From NCBI RefSeq assembly GCF_000381045.1, contig NZ_KB905744.1, positions 1 to 44,616 on the forward strand: a DNA stretch of 44,616 bases, in the 5' to 3' direction. Shown piece after piece: positions 10,589 through 18,230 of the stretch. The notes beneath the pieces were generated by a model. It saw nothing but the letters and a program-made list of their open reading frames with translations, made no database searches and had not been told where the DNA came from. This DNA comes from Thermus scotoductus DSM 8553 (GTDB taxonomy: Bacteria; Deinococcota; Deinococci; Deinococcales; Thermaceae). Numbering within the stretch: position 1 is the first letter of the stretch; each line of letters begins with the position of its first letter. Made by a program: the position numbers and the translations under genes.

Positions 10589-11266
10589 ATGGGGCCCTTT
10601 CCCGAGCCCAAAGACCTGCAAACGGCCATGGCCCTGCAAAGAAGCCTGGCGGAGAGGGTGGTGTTGGAAGGAAGCCTCGAGGGTGTCCGGCGGATCGCCG
10701 CCCTGGACGCCTCCCACCGGCGGGGCAAGCCCCTGGTGGCCGTGGCTGTGCTTTACCACCTGGAAAAGGGGCTCCTCTGCGTAGGCCTAGAGGTGGTACC
10801 CGAGGAAGCCCTCTTCCCCTACATCCCGGGCTTCCTCTCCTTCCGCGAGGCCCCCGCCTACCTGGAGGCTTTAAAGAACCTTCCTGAACCCCCCGAAGCC
10901 CTCCTGGTGGACGGCCAGGGCATCGCCCATCCCCGGGGCCTGGGCATCGCCAGCCACCTGGGGGTCCACCTGGACCTCCCCAGCATCGGGGTGGCCAAAA
11001 GCTTGCTCTACGGCCGCCTCGAGGCTCCCTTGCCCCTGGAGGCGGGAAGTGCGGTAAGGATTCTCTCCCCGGAAGGCCGCCCCCTGGGCTACGCCTACCG
11101 CAGCCGAAAGGGGGTCAAGCCCCTTTTCATCTCCCCGGGGCACCGGGTGGGCCTGGAGGAAGCCTTGGCCTTCGTGAAGCACCTTCCCACCCGCTTCCGC
11201 CTGCCGGAACCCTTGCGCCTGGCCCACCTCGAGGCGGGAAAAGCCCTGCGCCGGCTGGACCCGTAA
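10589..11266 (+). CDS. nfi: Endonuclease V (deoxyinosine 3' endonuclease)
   Basis: DNA/RNA repair nuclease that cleaves the second phosphodiester 3' of deoxyinosine, important at high temperature where adenine deaminates. The 225-residue protein has the family motifs: IAALDASHRR with catalytic Asp40, FPYIPGFLSFREAP with the wedge PYIP and a catalytic Glu, LLVDGQGIAHPRGLGIASHLGV with the second Asp near 108, SIGVAKSLL with the conserved Lys, and ISPGHRVGLEEAL near 187. It starts 14 nt after the SIS-domain stop and is probably co-transcribed with it. Confidence 0.95.
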   Translation: MGPFPEPKDLQTAMALQRSLAERVVLEGSLEGVRRIAALDASHRRGKPLVAVAVLYHLEKGLLCVGLEVVPEEALFPYIPGFLSFREAPAYLEALKNLPEPPEALLVDGQGIAHPRGLGIASHLGVHLDLPSIGVAKSLLYGRLEAPLPLEAGSAVRILSPEGRPLGYAYRSRKGVKPLFISPGHRVGLEEALAFVKHLPTRFRLPEPLRLAHLEAGKALRRLDP

Positions 11267-11276
11267 ACTGAAGGCC

Positions 11277-11912
11277 GTGGAAGCGCATCGGCCGAATCCC
11301 GTCTACCGGGCCGCCTGGTATCTGGCCCGGTTTCTCCTTCACCTCCTCTTCGGCTATCGGGCAGAGGGCGCGGAAAACGTGCCCAAAGAAGGCCCGGTCA
11401 TCCTAGCCGCCAACCATCTTTCCATCCTAGATCCCATCGCCATTGGGGCTGGGATACGGCGCCCGGTAAGCTTTTTAGCCCGGGCTGATGTCTTCCGCCT
11501 GCCCTTCCTCTCCTGGCTTTTACCCCGGCTTTACGCCATTCCCGTGGAGCGGGGGCAAAGCGACCTTTCCGCCATCAAGGGCGCCATCCGCGCCCTTGAA
11601 CGGGGCATGGCCTTCGGCATCTTCCCGGAAGGAACTAGAAGCCGCACGGGCAAGCTCCAGCCCTTCAAGACCGGGGTGGCAGCCATCGCCCTGCGCACCG
11701 GAAGCCCGGTGGTACCCGTGGCCGTGGTGGGCACCGACCAGGCCTGGCCCGTGGGCCGAAAGCTCTTCCGTCTGCGCAGGCCCATCCGGGTGATCTACGG
11801 CAAACCTATACCGGTTCCGAGGCTCTCCCGCTTTACCCACCAGGAGCTGGAAAGCCTGACCCGGGAGATAGAGGCCCGGGTACGGGAACTCCTGCCACCC
11901 CAGTACCGCTAG
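11277..11912 (+). CDS. plsC: 1-acyl-glycerol-3-phosphate acyltransferase
   Basis: Membrane-associated acyltransferase that makes phosphatidic acid from lysophosphatidic acid. The GTG start at 11277, 10 nt after nfi, gives 211 residues. The catalytic HX4D motif is NHLSILD (His47, Asp52). The acceptor-binding motif FPEGTRSRTGKLQPFKTG lies near 117-134, and the later SPVVPVAVVGT segment is typical. An N-terminal hydrophobic stretch (AAWYLARFLLHLLFGY) can anchor it. It closes the SIS-nfi-plsC unit. Confidence 0.92.
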   Translation: MEAHRPNPVYRAAWYLARFLLHLLFGYRAEGAENVPKEGPVILAANHLSILDPIAIGAGIRRPVSFLARADVFRLPFLSWLLPRLYAIPVERGQSDLSAIKGAIRALERGMAFGIFPEGTRSRTGKLQPFKTGVAAIALRTGSPVVPVAVVGTDQAWPVGRKLFRLRRPIRVIYGKPIPVPRLSRFTHQELESLTREIEARVRELLPPQYR

Positions 11913-11942
11913 AGCCAATACTTCCGCTATCACACATTGCTA

Positions 11943-12034
11943 TACACAGGTATACAAATAGGTCAGAGTATTGCGTGGCTGCATTCAGGCGTGCTATAGT
12001 CCTTGCGGAAGGGGAAAGAGGAAGGAGGTGAAGA
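11943..12034 (+). promoter_or_regulatory. hup promoter region with Shine-Dalgarno site
   Basis: TTGCGT (11971-11976) and TATAGT (11995-12000) are separated by 18 bp and precede a strong Shine-Dalgarno sequence (AAGGAGGTG, 12022-12030) 4 nt before the hup ATG. Upstream lie AT-rich repeats: GCTATCACACA (11926) and GCTATACACAG (11939), and an inverted repeat TATAC-ACAG-GTATA (11941-11954). These could be a regulator site or an UP-like element. Confidence 0.6.
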
Positions 12035-12328
12035 ATGGCAGCAAAGAAAACAGTCACCAAAGCGGATCTGGTGGATCAGGTGGCTGCCGCCACGGGCCTC
12101 AAGAAGAAGGACGTGAAGGTAGCGGTGGATGCGTTCCTCTCCAAGGTGGAAGAGGCCCTCTCGGGGGGGAACAAGGTCCAGCTCACCGGCTTCGGCACCT
12201 TTGAGGTGCGCAAGCGCAAGGCCCGCACCGGCGTGAAGCCCGGCACCAAGGAGAAGATCAAGATCCCCGCCACCCAGTATCCCGCCTTCAAGCCGGGCAA
12301 GGCCCTCAAGGAAAAGGTCAAGAAGTAA
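12035..12328 (+). CDS. hup: HU-family DNA-binding protein
   Basis: Nucleoid-associated histone-like protein that bends and compacts DNA as a dimer. The 97-residue protein has the N-terminal helices (VTKADLVDQVAAATGLKKKD), the signature VQLTGFGTFEVRKRKARTG, and the beta-arm and tail (KIPATQYPAFKPGKALKE). The extra basic start (MAAKKT) is typical of Thermus HU. It is a single-gene unit with a strong promoter and ribosome-binding site upstream and a hairpin terminator directly downstream. Confidence 0.97.
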   Translation: MAAKKTVTKADLVDQVAAATGLKKKDVKVAVDAFLSKVEEALSGGNKVQLTGFGTFEVRKRKARTGVKPGTKEKIKIPATQYPAFKPGKALKEKVKK

Positions 12329-12340
12329 GGTATTCCCTTC

Positions 12341-12372
12341 CCCCGGGGGGCTAAAGCCCCCCGGGTTTATTT
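12341..12372 (+). terminator. Rho-independent terminator of hup
   Basis: CCCGGGGGGC, a short AAAG-containing loop, and GCCCCCCGGG form a very stable GC hairpin followed by TTTATTT. It starts about 13 nt after the hup stop. On the opposite strand no T-tract follows, so it serves hup rather than ftsH. Confidence 0.85.
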
Positions 12373-12480
12373 CGCCTCCTACCCTTTCTCTCTCTGCCGT
12401 GCCCCTAGGTATCCCAGAACACCGCGGGGGCGAGGATTTTCCGGGGCCCCCACCTGGGCTTTCGCCAAGGCGAGGGGGTA

Positions 12481-14364
12481 TCAAGCTCCGCCCAGGGCTC
12501 CCCCTGGTTTGACCTTGGGCACCACCCGGGGGGTTTCCTTTTCCGGGCGCTCCTGGGGGGTGCTTTCCTCCTCCTCCAGGGGCAGGCCCTCCACCACCTT
12601 CTGGAACTCCTCGGCGGTGAGGGTTTCCCGCTCCAAGAGGGTCTCCGCCACCCGCTCCAGGATCTCCCGCTTCTCCTGAAGGAGATTCTTCACCCGCTGG
12701 TACTGCTCCTCAATGAGGCGGCGCACCGCCTCGTCGATGCGCTTGGCGGTTTCCTCAGAGTACTGGCGCACGTCGTACCCGCCCAGGTAGGTATCCTCCC
12801 GCACGGCGTAGGCCACCGGCCCGAACTCAGGGTGCATGCCCCACTCGGTGATCATGCGCCGGGCCAGCTCCGTGGCCTGGCGGAAGTCGTTTTCTGCCCC
12901 CGTGGTCACGTCCTCAAAGATGAGCTCCTCCGCCGCCCGCCCAGCCAGGGCCACGGCGATCTGGTCCAGGAGGCGGTTCCGGCTCCAGTGGAGCATATCC
13001 TCCCGCCTGGGCATCATGAAGCCCAAAGCCCGGCCCCTGGGCACGATGGTCACCTTGTGCACCCCGTCGGCATGCTCCAGGAAGTGGGCGGCCAGGGCAT
13101 GCCCCGCCTCATGGTAGGCGGTGATCTTGCGGTCGCGGGGGGTGAGGACCAGGCTCTTCTTAGCCGGCCCCATCATCACCCGGTCGGCGGCCTCCTCGAG
13201 GTCCTTCATGGTGATCTTCTTCCGGCCTTCCCGGGCCGCCAGGAGGGCTGCCTCGTTCAAGAGGTTCTCCAGGTCCGCGCCCACGAAGCCCGGGGTGCGC
13301 TTGGCCAGAAGGGCCAGGTCCACGTCCTCCGCCAGGGGCTTACCCCGGGCGTGGATCCTGAGGATCTGCTCCCGGCCCCGGACATCCGGAGCATCTATGG
13401 CGATCTGGCGGTCAAAGCGCCCCGGGCGGAGCAGGGCCGGGTCCAGGACGTCGGGGCGGTTGGTGGCGGCCATGACGATGATGGTGGAGTCCTTCTCAAA
13501 TCCGTCCATCTCCACCAGGAGCTGGTTCAAGGTCTGCTCCCGCTCGTCGTTGCCCCCGCCCACCCCGCTTCCCCGCTTCCTTCCCACGGCATCGATCTCG
13601 TCAATGAAGACGATGCAAGGGGCATGCCGCTTGGCGGTTTCAAAGAGGTCCCTGACCCTGGCCGCCCCCACCCCCACGAACATCTCCACGAAGTCGGAAC
13701 CGCTTGCGGTGATGAAGGGCACCTTGGCCTCCCCGGCCACCGCCCGGGCGATGTGGGTCTTGCCCACCCCCGGGGGCCCCACCAGGAGGACCCCCTTGGG
13801 GATCCTCGCCCCCATCTCGTGGAAGCGGGCAGGGTTTTTCAGGAACTCCACGATCTCCTTGAGTTCCTCCTTGGCCTCCTCGGCCCCGGCCACGTCCTTG
13901 AAGGTGACCTTGGGGGCCTCGGTGAGGACCTTGGCCCGGCTTTTGGTGAAGCTGAAGGCGGAGTCCGAGGGCCCGGCGCGCCCGCTGCGGGAGAAGTAGA
14001 AGAGGGCGCCCACCAAAAGACCCACCAGGAGAAGGGGCCACAGGAAGCCCAAAGGGCTTTGGCCCTGGGGAGGCTCCACCCGCACGCTCACGCCCCTTTT
14101 GGTCCAGGCCTCGAGGGTCTGGTTATCCGGGGGACTGGCGGCGTAGGTGGTGAAGGTGGAGCCGTCGGTAAGGGTGCCCTGGATGCGGGTATCCCCGGCC
14201 CGCACCACCACCTCCTTCACCCGGCCCGCCTGCAGGTCCTCCAGGAAGGTGGTGTAGTTCACCCCACCCCCGGGGTTCCCCGCCGTGCCCGCCAAGCTAA
14301 AGGCCCAGGCCAAAAGGAGCAGGCCCAACACGAAGACCAAGAAGTTCAAGGGAAGCCGGGACAT
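12481..14364 (-). CDS. ftsH: ATP-dependent zinc metalloprotease FtsH
   Basis: Membrane-anchored AAA+ protease that degrades misfolded membrane proteins and regulatory substrates. Starting at [10 protein letters not shown] (ATG 14364) it has 627 residues; an in-frame start at 14418 is rejected because it adds a hydrophilic tail before the first membrane helix. Order: TM1 (about 7-25), periplasmic domain, TM2 (103-124, [18 protein letters not shown]), AAA+ module with Walker A GPPGVGKT (196-203), Walker [11 protein letters not shown], the pore region before it and the SRH ending LLRPGRFDR. The zinc site is [13 protein letters not shown], with the third ligand in [12 protein letters not shown]. 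It is divergent from dnaK; the shared 125-bp region holds an HspR-like half-site pair. Confidence 0.97.
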   Translation of the reverse strand: MSRLPLNFLVFVLGLLLLAWAFSLAGTAGNPGGGVNYTTFLEDLQAGRVKEVVVRAGDTRIQGTLTDGSTFTTYAASPPDNQTLEAWTKRGVSVRVEPPQGQSPLGFLWPLLLVGLLVGALFYFSRSGRAGPSDSAFSFTKSRAKVLTEAPKVTFKDVAGAEEAKEELKEIVEFLKNPARFHEMGARIPKGVLLVGPPGVGKTHIARAVAGEAKVPFITASGSDFVEMFVGVGAARVRDLFETAKRHAPCIVFIDEIDAVGRKRGSGVGGGNDEREQTLNQLLVEMDGFEKDSTIIVMAATNRPDVLDPALLRPGRFDRQIAIDAPDVRGREQILRIHARGKPLAEDVDLALLAKRTPGFVGADLENLLNEAALLAAREGRKKITMKDLEEAADRVMMGPAKKSLVLTPRDRKITAYHEAGHALAAHFLEHADGVHKVTIVPRGRALGFMMPRREDMLHWSRNRLLDQIAVALAGRAAEELIFEDVTTGAENDFRQATELARRMITEWGMHPEFGPVAYAVREDTYLGGYDVRQYSEETAKRIDEAVRRLIEEQYQRVKNLLQEKREILERVAETLLERETLTAEEFQKVVEGLPLEEEESTPQERPEKETPRVVPKVKPGGALGGA

Positions 14365-14415
14365 GTCTTCTCTTAGGGTACACGCCCCCGGGGAAATCCG
14401 GGTAGCCCAGGGCAC

Positions 14416-14436
14416 CATGATATGGGTGTGCTCAAG
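14416..14436. promoter_or_regulatory. HAIR-like (CTTGA-N11-TCAAG) candidate operator upstream of dnaK
   Basis: CATGA (14416-14420), 11 nt, TCAAG (14432-14436): one mismatch to CTTGA-N11-TCAAG, the outer frame of the actinobacterial HspR element CTTGAGT-N7-ACTCAAG. The right half GCTCAAG matches 6 of 7. It ends 4 nt before the dnaK -35 box and also lies 52 nt upstream of the divergent ftsH start, so it could act on both genes. The weak left half makes this the least certain of the three such sites. Confidence 0.35.
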
Positions 14437-14440
14437 TCTC

Positions 14441-14489
14441 TTGACTTATCCATGTGGCATGGTCTATGCTTGAAATGAGAGGTGTAGCT
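14441..14489 (+). promoter_or_regulatory. dnaK promoter and ribosome-binding site
   Basis: TTGACT (14441-14446), an 18-bp spacer and TATGCT (14465-14470) form a housekeeping-type promoter. AGAGGTG precedes ATG 14490 and decides the start: the upstream in-frame ATG at 14454 overlaps the -10 region and would add 12 residues absent from known DnaK. No CIRCE element (TTAGCACTC-N9-GAGTGCTAA) is present. Confidence 0.7.
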
Positions 14490-16349
14490 ATGACCAAGGC
14501 AGTGGGCATTGACCTGGGCACCACCAACAGCGTGATCGCCGTCATGGAAGGCGGCAAGCCGGTGGTTCTGGAAAACGCCGAGGGGGAAAGGACCACCCCC
14601 AGCGTGGTGGCCTTCCGGGATGGCGAGACCTTGGTGGGCCGCATGGCCAAGCGCCAAGCGGTCTTAAACCCCGAGGGTACCGTCTTTGAGATCAAGCGGT
14701 TTATCGGCCGCCGCTGGGAGGAGGTCCAGGAGGAGGCCAAGCGGGTCCCCTACAAGGTGGTCCCGGGGCCCGATGGCGGAGTGCGGGTGGAGATTAAGGG
14801 CAAGCTCTACACCCCCGAGGAGATCAGCGCCATGGTCCTCCGCAAGCTGGTGGAGGACGCCTCCAAGAAGCTCGGGGAGAAGATCACCAAGGCGGTGATC
14901 ACCGTGCCCGCCTACTTCAACAACGCCCAGCGGGAGGCCACGGCCAACGCCGGGCGGATTGCGGGCCTCGAGGTCTTGCGCATCATCAACGAGCCCACCG
15001 CTGCCGCTTTGGCCTACGGCCTGGACAAGAAGGGAAACGAAACCGTCTTGGTCTTCGACCTGGGGGGCGGCACCTTTGACGTCACGGTGCTGGAGATCGG
15101 GGAGGGGGTCTTTGAGGTGAAGTCCACCTCCGGGGACACCCACCTGGGCGGGAGCGACATGGACCACGCCATCGTGAACTGGCTGGCCGAGGAGTTCAAG
15201 CGGGAGTACGGGGTGGACCTTAGGGCGGACCGCCAGGCCCTCCAGCGCCTCATTGAGGCCGCGGAGAAGGCCAAGATTGAGCTTTCCAGCACCTTTGAGA
15301 CCACCATCAGCCTGCCCTTCATCGCCCTGGATCCCGCCAGCAAGACCCCCCTCCACCTGGAAAAGAAACTCACCCGGGCCAAGTTTGAGGAGCTCATCGA
15401 GCCCCTCCTCAAGCGCCTCAGGGGCCCGGTGGAGCAGGCCCTGAAGGACGCCGGCCTGACCCCGGCCCAGATCGACGAGGTGATCCTGGTGGGCGGGGCC
15501 ACCCGGGTGCCCGCGGTGCAGAGGGTGGTGAAGGAGCTCTTGGGCAAGGAGCCCAACCGCTCCGTGAACCCCGACGAGGTGGTGGCCATGGGGGCCGCCA
15601 TCCAGGCAGGCGTCCTCATGGGCGAGGTCCGGGATGTGGTCCTTCTGGACGTCACTCCCCTCTCCCTGGGCGTGGAGACCAAGGGCGGGGTGATGACCGT
15701 GCTGATCCCCAGGAACACCACCATCCCCACCCGCAAGTGCGAGATCTTCACCACCGCCGAGCACAACCAGACCGCGGTGGAGATCCACGTCCTCCAGGGC
15801 GAGCGCCCCATGGCCGCGGACAACAAGAGCCTGGGCCGGTTCCGCCTCGAGGGTATCCCCCCCATGCCCGCCGGGGTTCCCCAGATCGAGGTCTGCTTTG
15901 ACATCGACGCCAACGGCATCCTCCACGTGACCGCCAAGGAGAAGTCCACGGGCAAGGAGGCCTCCATCACCATCCAGAACACCACCACCCTCTCCGAGGA
16001 GGAGATAAAGCGGATGATCGAGGAGGCCCAGCGCCATGCGGAGGAAGACCGGCGCCGCCGGGAGCACGCCGAGCTCAAGAACACCCTGGACTCCACCCGC
16101 GTCCAAGCGGAGAGGATCCTCCAGGAGAAGCAAAGCACCCCCGAGGCCAAGGCGCGCCTCGAGGCGGCCATCGCCAGGGCCAAGGAGCTTTCGGAGAAGG
16201 ATGCCTCCGACCCCGAGCTGAAGACCGCCACGGAGGAGCTTCTGAAGGCAGTGGAGGCCTACGAGAAGGCCGCCACCGCCGGGACCACCGGGGCATCCAG
16301 CCGTGGCCCTGACGACGTGATCGACGCCGACTACAAGCCCGCCGACTAA
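14490..16349 (+). CDS. dnaK: Chaperone DnaK (Hsp70)
   Basis: ATP-driven chaperone; in T. thermophilus it forms a stable complex with DnaJ and DafA. The 619-residue product begins [20 protein letters not shown] (phosphate-1 loop). It has [14 protein letters not shown] (phosphate 2), [14 protein letters not shown], the adenosine-binding [14 protein letters not shown], the linker [13 protein letters not shown], the substrate-binding beta domain and a helical lid ending [12 protein letters not shown]. It is the first gene of dnaK-grpE-dnaJ-dafA. A GC hairpin between dnaK and grpE may reduce read-through and keep DnaK in excess. Confidence 0.99.
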   Translation: MTKAVGIDLGTTNSVIAVMEGGKPVVLENAEGERTTPSVVAFRDGETLVGRMAKRQAVLNPEGTVFEIKRFIGRRWEEVQEEAKRVPYKVVPGPDGGVRVEIKGKLYTPEEISAMVLRKLVEDASKKLGEKITKAVITVPAYFNNAQREATANAGRIAGLEVLRIINEPTAAALAYGLDKKGNETVLVFDLGGGTFDVTVLEIGEGVFEVKSTSGDTHLGGSDMDHAIVNWLAEEFKREYGVDLRADRQALQRLIEAAEKAKIELSSTFETTISLPFIALDPASKTPLHLEKKLTRAKFEELIEPLLKRLRGPVEQALKDAGLTPAQIDEVILVGGATRVPAVQRVVKELLGKEPNRSVNPDEVVAMGAAIQAGVLMGEVRDVVLLDVTPLSLGVETKGGVMTVLIPRNTTIPTRKCEIFTTAEHNQTAVEIHVLQGERPMAADNKSLGRFRLEGIPPMPAGVPQIEVCFDIDANGILHVTAKEKSTGKEASITIQNTTTLSEEEIKRMIEEAQRHAEEDRRRREHAELKNTLDSTRVQAERILQEKQSTPEAKARLEAAIARAKELSEKDASDPELKTATEELLKAVEAYEKAATAGTTGASSRGPDDVIDADYKPAD

Positions 16350-16364
16350 AGCCCCCCTGCCCTG

Positions 16365-16384
16365 GCCCCTGCCGGGGCAGGGGC
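16365..16384 (+). terminator. Intergenic hairpin between dnaK and grpE (possible attenuator)
   Basis: GCCCCTGC-CGGG-GCAGGGGC is a perfect 8-bp stem with a 4-nt loop, 15 nt after the dnaK stop, followed by a pyrimidine-rich tail (TTCCCCTT) without a real U-tract. It could act as a partial terminator or mRNA 3'-end stabiliser, adjusting DnaK relative to GrpE and DnaJ. Confidence 0.5.
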
Positions 16385-16411
16385 TTCCCCTTACCCCCTC
16401 TTGGAGGAAGC

Positions 16412-16966
16412 ATGGAGAAGGAACGTGAGGAAACCCAACAGGAGCAGGCCGCCCAGGTGGAGCAAGACCTTAAGGCGGTGGGCGAGGAGGCCCTGGCCCT
16501 GGAACAACGCCTCCTGGCCCTGGAGGAGGAGCTCCGAGCCCTGAAGGATCGGTACGTGCGCCTCCTTGCCGACTTTGACAACTACCGCAAGCGCATGGAG
16601 GAGGAGCTTAGGCCTAGGGAACGGGAAGGGATCCTCAGGGCGGTCAGGGCCCTTCTCCCCGTTCTGGACGACCTGGAGCGGGCCTTGGAGTTCGCCGAGG
16701 CCAACCCGGACAGCATCCTCAAAGGGGTTAAGGCGGTGCGGGAAGGCTTCTTCCGCATCCTGGCGGGGCTTGGGGTGGAGGAGGTGCCCGGGGAGGGGGA
16801 GGCCTTTGACCCCCGGTACCACGAGGCCATCGGCCTCCTTCCCGGGGAGCCCGGCAAGGTGGCCCGGGTCTTCCAAAGGGGCTTCCGCCTGGGGGAGGCC
16901 CTGGTGCGCCCGGCCCGGGTGGCGGTGGGCGAGGAGAAAAGCCCCGAAGAAGAGGGCGTGGAGTAG
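16412..16966 (+). CDS. grpE: Nucleotide exchange factor GrpE
   Basis: Dimeric exchange factor that releases ADP from DnaK and acts as a thermosensor. The 184-residue protein has a long charged N-terminal coiled coil (about 1-55, heptads in EQRLLALEEELRALKDRYVR). The family core follows, ADFDNYRKRMEEEL and RALLPVLDDLERALEFAE, with the C-terminal beta domain GEAFDPRYHEAIGLL, GKVARVFQRGFRLGEALVRPARVAVG. It starts at ATG 16412 after GGAGGA and ends 3 nt before dnaJ, in the dnaK operon. Confidence 0.97.
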   Translation: MEKEREETQQEQAAQVEQDLKAVGEEALALEQRLLALEEELRALKDRYVRLLADFDNYRKRMEEELRPREREGILRAVRALLPVLDDLERALEFAEANPDSILKGVKAVREGFFRILAGLGVEEVPGEGEAFDPRYHEAIGLLPGEPGKVARVFQRGFRLGEALVRPARVAVGEEKSPEEEGVE

Positions 16967-16969
16967 GCC

Positions 16970-17806
16970 ATGAAGGACTACTACGCCATCCTGGGGGTAC
17001 CGAGAAACGCCACGCAGGAGGAGATCAAGCGGGCCTACAAGCGCCTGGCCCGCCAGTACCACCCCGATGTGAACAAAAGCCCCGAGGCCGAGGAGAAGTT
17101 CAAGGAGATCAACGAGGCCTATGCGGTTCTCTCCGATCCCGAGAAGCGCAGGGTCTACGACACCTACGGCACCGCCACCCCTCCTCCACCCCCGCCCCCT
17201 GGGGGGTACGACTTCTCCGGGTTTGACGTGGAGGACTTCTCCGATTTCTTCCAGGAGCTCTTCGGCGGCGGGCTCTTCGGGGTAGGGCGAAGGGCGCGCC
17301 CCCGCCGCGGCCGCGACCTCAGGGCCGAGCTGCCCCTAAGCCTCGAGGAGGCCTTCCATGGAGGCGAACGGGTAGTGGAGGTGGGGGGAAGGCGGGTTCC
17401 CGTGAAAATCCCCCCGGGGGTGCAGGAAGGGAGCACCATCCGCCTGGCAGGCTTAGGGGGCCCGGGAGACCCTCCCGGGGACCTCCTCCTCACGGTGCGG
17501 CTCTTGCCCCACCCCGTCTTCCGCCTCGAGGGCCAGGACCTCTACGCCACCCTGGACGTCCCTGCCCCTATCGCCGTGGTGGGCGGCAAGGTGCGGGCCC
17601 CCACCTTAGAGGGCCCCGTGGAGGTCACCATCCCCCCCAGAACCCAGGCGGGCAAAAAGCTCCGGCTTAAGGGGAAGGGCTTTCCCGGACCCCATGGCCG
17701 GGGGGACCTCTACTATGAGGTGCGGGTGGTGATCCCCGAGCACCTGACGCCTGAGGAGGAGGAGCTTTGGCGGAAGCTCAAGGAGGTGCGCTATGCTGGC
17801 GCGTAG
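16970..17806 (+). CDS. dnaJ: Chaperone DnaJ (Hsp40), zinc-finger-less type
   Basis: Co-chaperone that stimulates DnaK ATP hydrolysis. The 278-residue protein has a J-domain (about 2-67: [23 protein letters not shown] in [13 protein letters not shown]-equivalent EKRRVYD). A Pro/Gly/Phe-rich linker follows ([32 protein letters not shown]), then two C-terminal beta domains ([39 protein letters not shown]). The Cys-rich zinc domain of E. coli DnaJ is absent and I see no Cys in the protein, matching the known Thermus DnaJ. Its last 14 nt overlap dafA, so translation is coupled. Confidence 0.97.
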   Translation: MKDYYAILGVPRNATQEEIKRAYKRLARQYHPDVNKSPEAEEKFKEINEAYAVLSDPEKRRVYDTYGTATPPPPPPPGGYDFSGFDVEDFSDFFQELFGGGLFGVGRRARPRRGRDLRAELPLSLEEAFHGGERVVEVGGRRVPVKIPPGVQEGSTIRLAGLGGPGDPPGDLLLTVRLLPHPVFRLEGQDLYATLDVPAPIAVVGGKVRAPTLEGPVEVTIPPRTQAGKKLRLKGKGFPGPHGRGDLYYEVRVVIPEHLTPEEEELWRKLKEVRYAGA

Positions 17807-18029
17807 CTCCTATGTATCCTTAGAGGCTCTGGCGGACTATGGCCTCTCCCTGGGGGTGGTGCGGGCCTACGTGGAGATCGGCTTCGTGGAGCCCCTGGAG
17901 GTGGGGGGTGCCTGGTACTTCCGGGAGGAAGACCTTCTGCGCATGGCCAAGGCGGAACGCATCCGCCGCGATCTGGGGGCCAACCTGGTGGGGGCAGCCT
18001 TGGTGGTGGAGATCCTGGAGCGCGGCTAA
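17793..18029 (+). CDS. dafA: DafA, DnaK-DnaJ assembly factor, with a MerR/CbpM-like fold
   Basis: In T. thermophilus, DafA is the 78-residue subunit that holds DnaK and DnaJ in a ternary complex. Here the product is also 78 residues ([20 protein letters not shown] to VVEILERG) and overlaps dnaJ by 14 nt. The sequence aligns with a MerR-type winged helix as in HspR and Cbp[21 protein letters not shown] (helix-turn-helix), [20 protein letters not shown] (wing), [20 protein letters not shown] (the 'DLGVNLxGAxxVL' helix of CbpM/HspR). It sits where Streptomyces has hspR. Whether it binds DNA is not known to me. Confidence 0.9.
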   Translation: MLARSSYVSLEALADYGLSLGVVRAYVEIGFVEPLEVGGAWYFREEDLLRMAKAERIRRDLGANLVGAALVVEILERG

Positions 18030-18085
18030 GCACCCTTTAGGCCAGGGCCTCCAGGCGGCGGGACATCCTTCCCAATCCCTTCCCG

Positions 18086-18091
18086 TATAAT
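18086..18091 (+). promoter_or_regulatory. Isolated consensus -10 hexamer upstream of clpB
   Basis: A perfect TATAAT lies 140 nt upstream of clpB and 57 nt after dafA in otherwise GC-rich sequence. No good -35 is found 16-18 bp upstream (ACATCC at 17 bp). It could be a second clpB promoter or start a short non-coding transcript. Nothing else in 18030-18160 looks coding. Confidence 0.25.
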
Positions 18092-18177
18092 CCAATCAAA
18101 GCGCGTTGCTCTCCCCCCCATTTGGCGAACCTCGATCGGGGCAGGTGGCTGCGTTAGATGTTTATCTACACAGATAT

Positions 18178-18207
18178 CTTGACAATGTTCATATTAAGCG
18201 ATATGAT
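18178..18207 (+). promoter_or_regulatory. clpB promoter overlapped by a HAIR-like operator
   Basis: TTGACA (18179-18184), a 17-bp spacer and TATGAT (18202-18207) form a near-consensus promoter. The inverted repeat CTTGA-N11-TTAAG (18178-18198) overlaps the -35 box and most of the spacer, an arrangement expected of a repressor site. Its left arm CTTGACAATG is identical to that of the palindrome before the histone-fold gene at 25900. Just upstream lies TATCT-ACAC-AGATA (18163-18176), a further small inverted repeat. TAGGAGG precedes the clpB ATG. Confidence 0.6.
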
Positions 18208-18230
18208 TTAGACAGTAGGAGGCAAGAGGT

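Noticed and set aside
12373-12480. A possible ftsH terminator (CGCC-TT-GGCG near 12468).
   Set aside because: The stem is only 4 bp with no T-tract on the minus strand, so it is not supported.
12832-14376. A 514-codon open frame opposite ftsH.
   Set aside because: Antisense shadow; ftsH on the other strand has every expected motif.
14365-14489. CIRCE or sigma-32-type elements for dnaK.
   Set aside because: I looked for TTAGCACTC-N9-GAGTGCTAA and a CCCCAT-type -10 and found neither. The promoter is of housekeeping type.
14664-16133. A 489-codon open frame opposite dnaK.
   Set aside because: Antisense shadow. Long antisense frames opposite Hsp70 genes are a known composition artefact.
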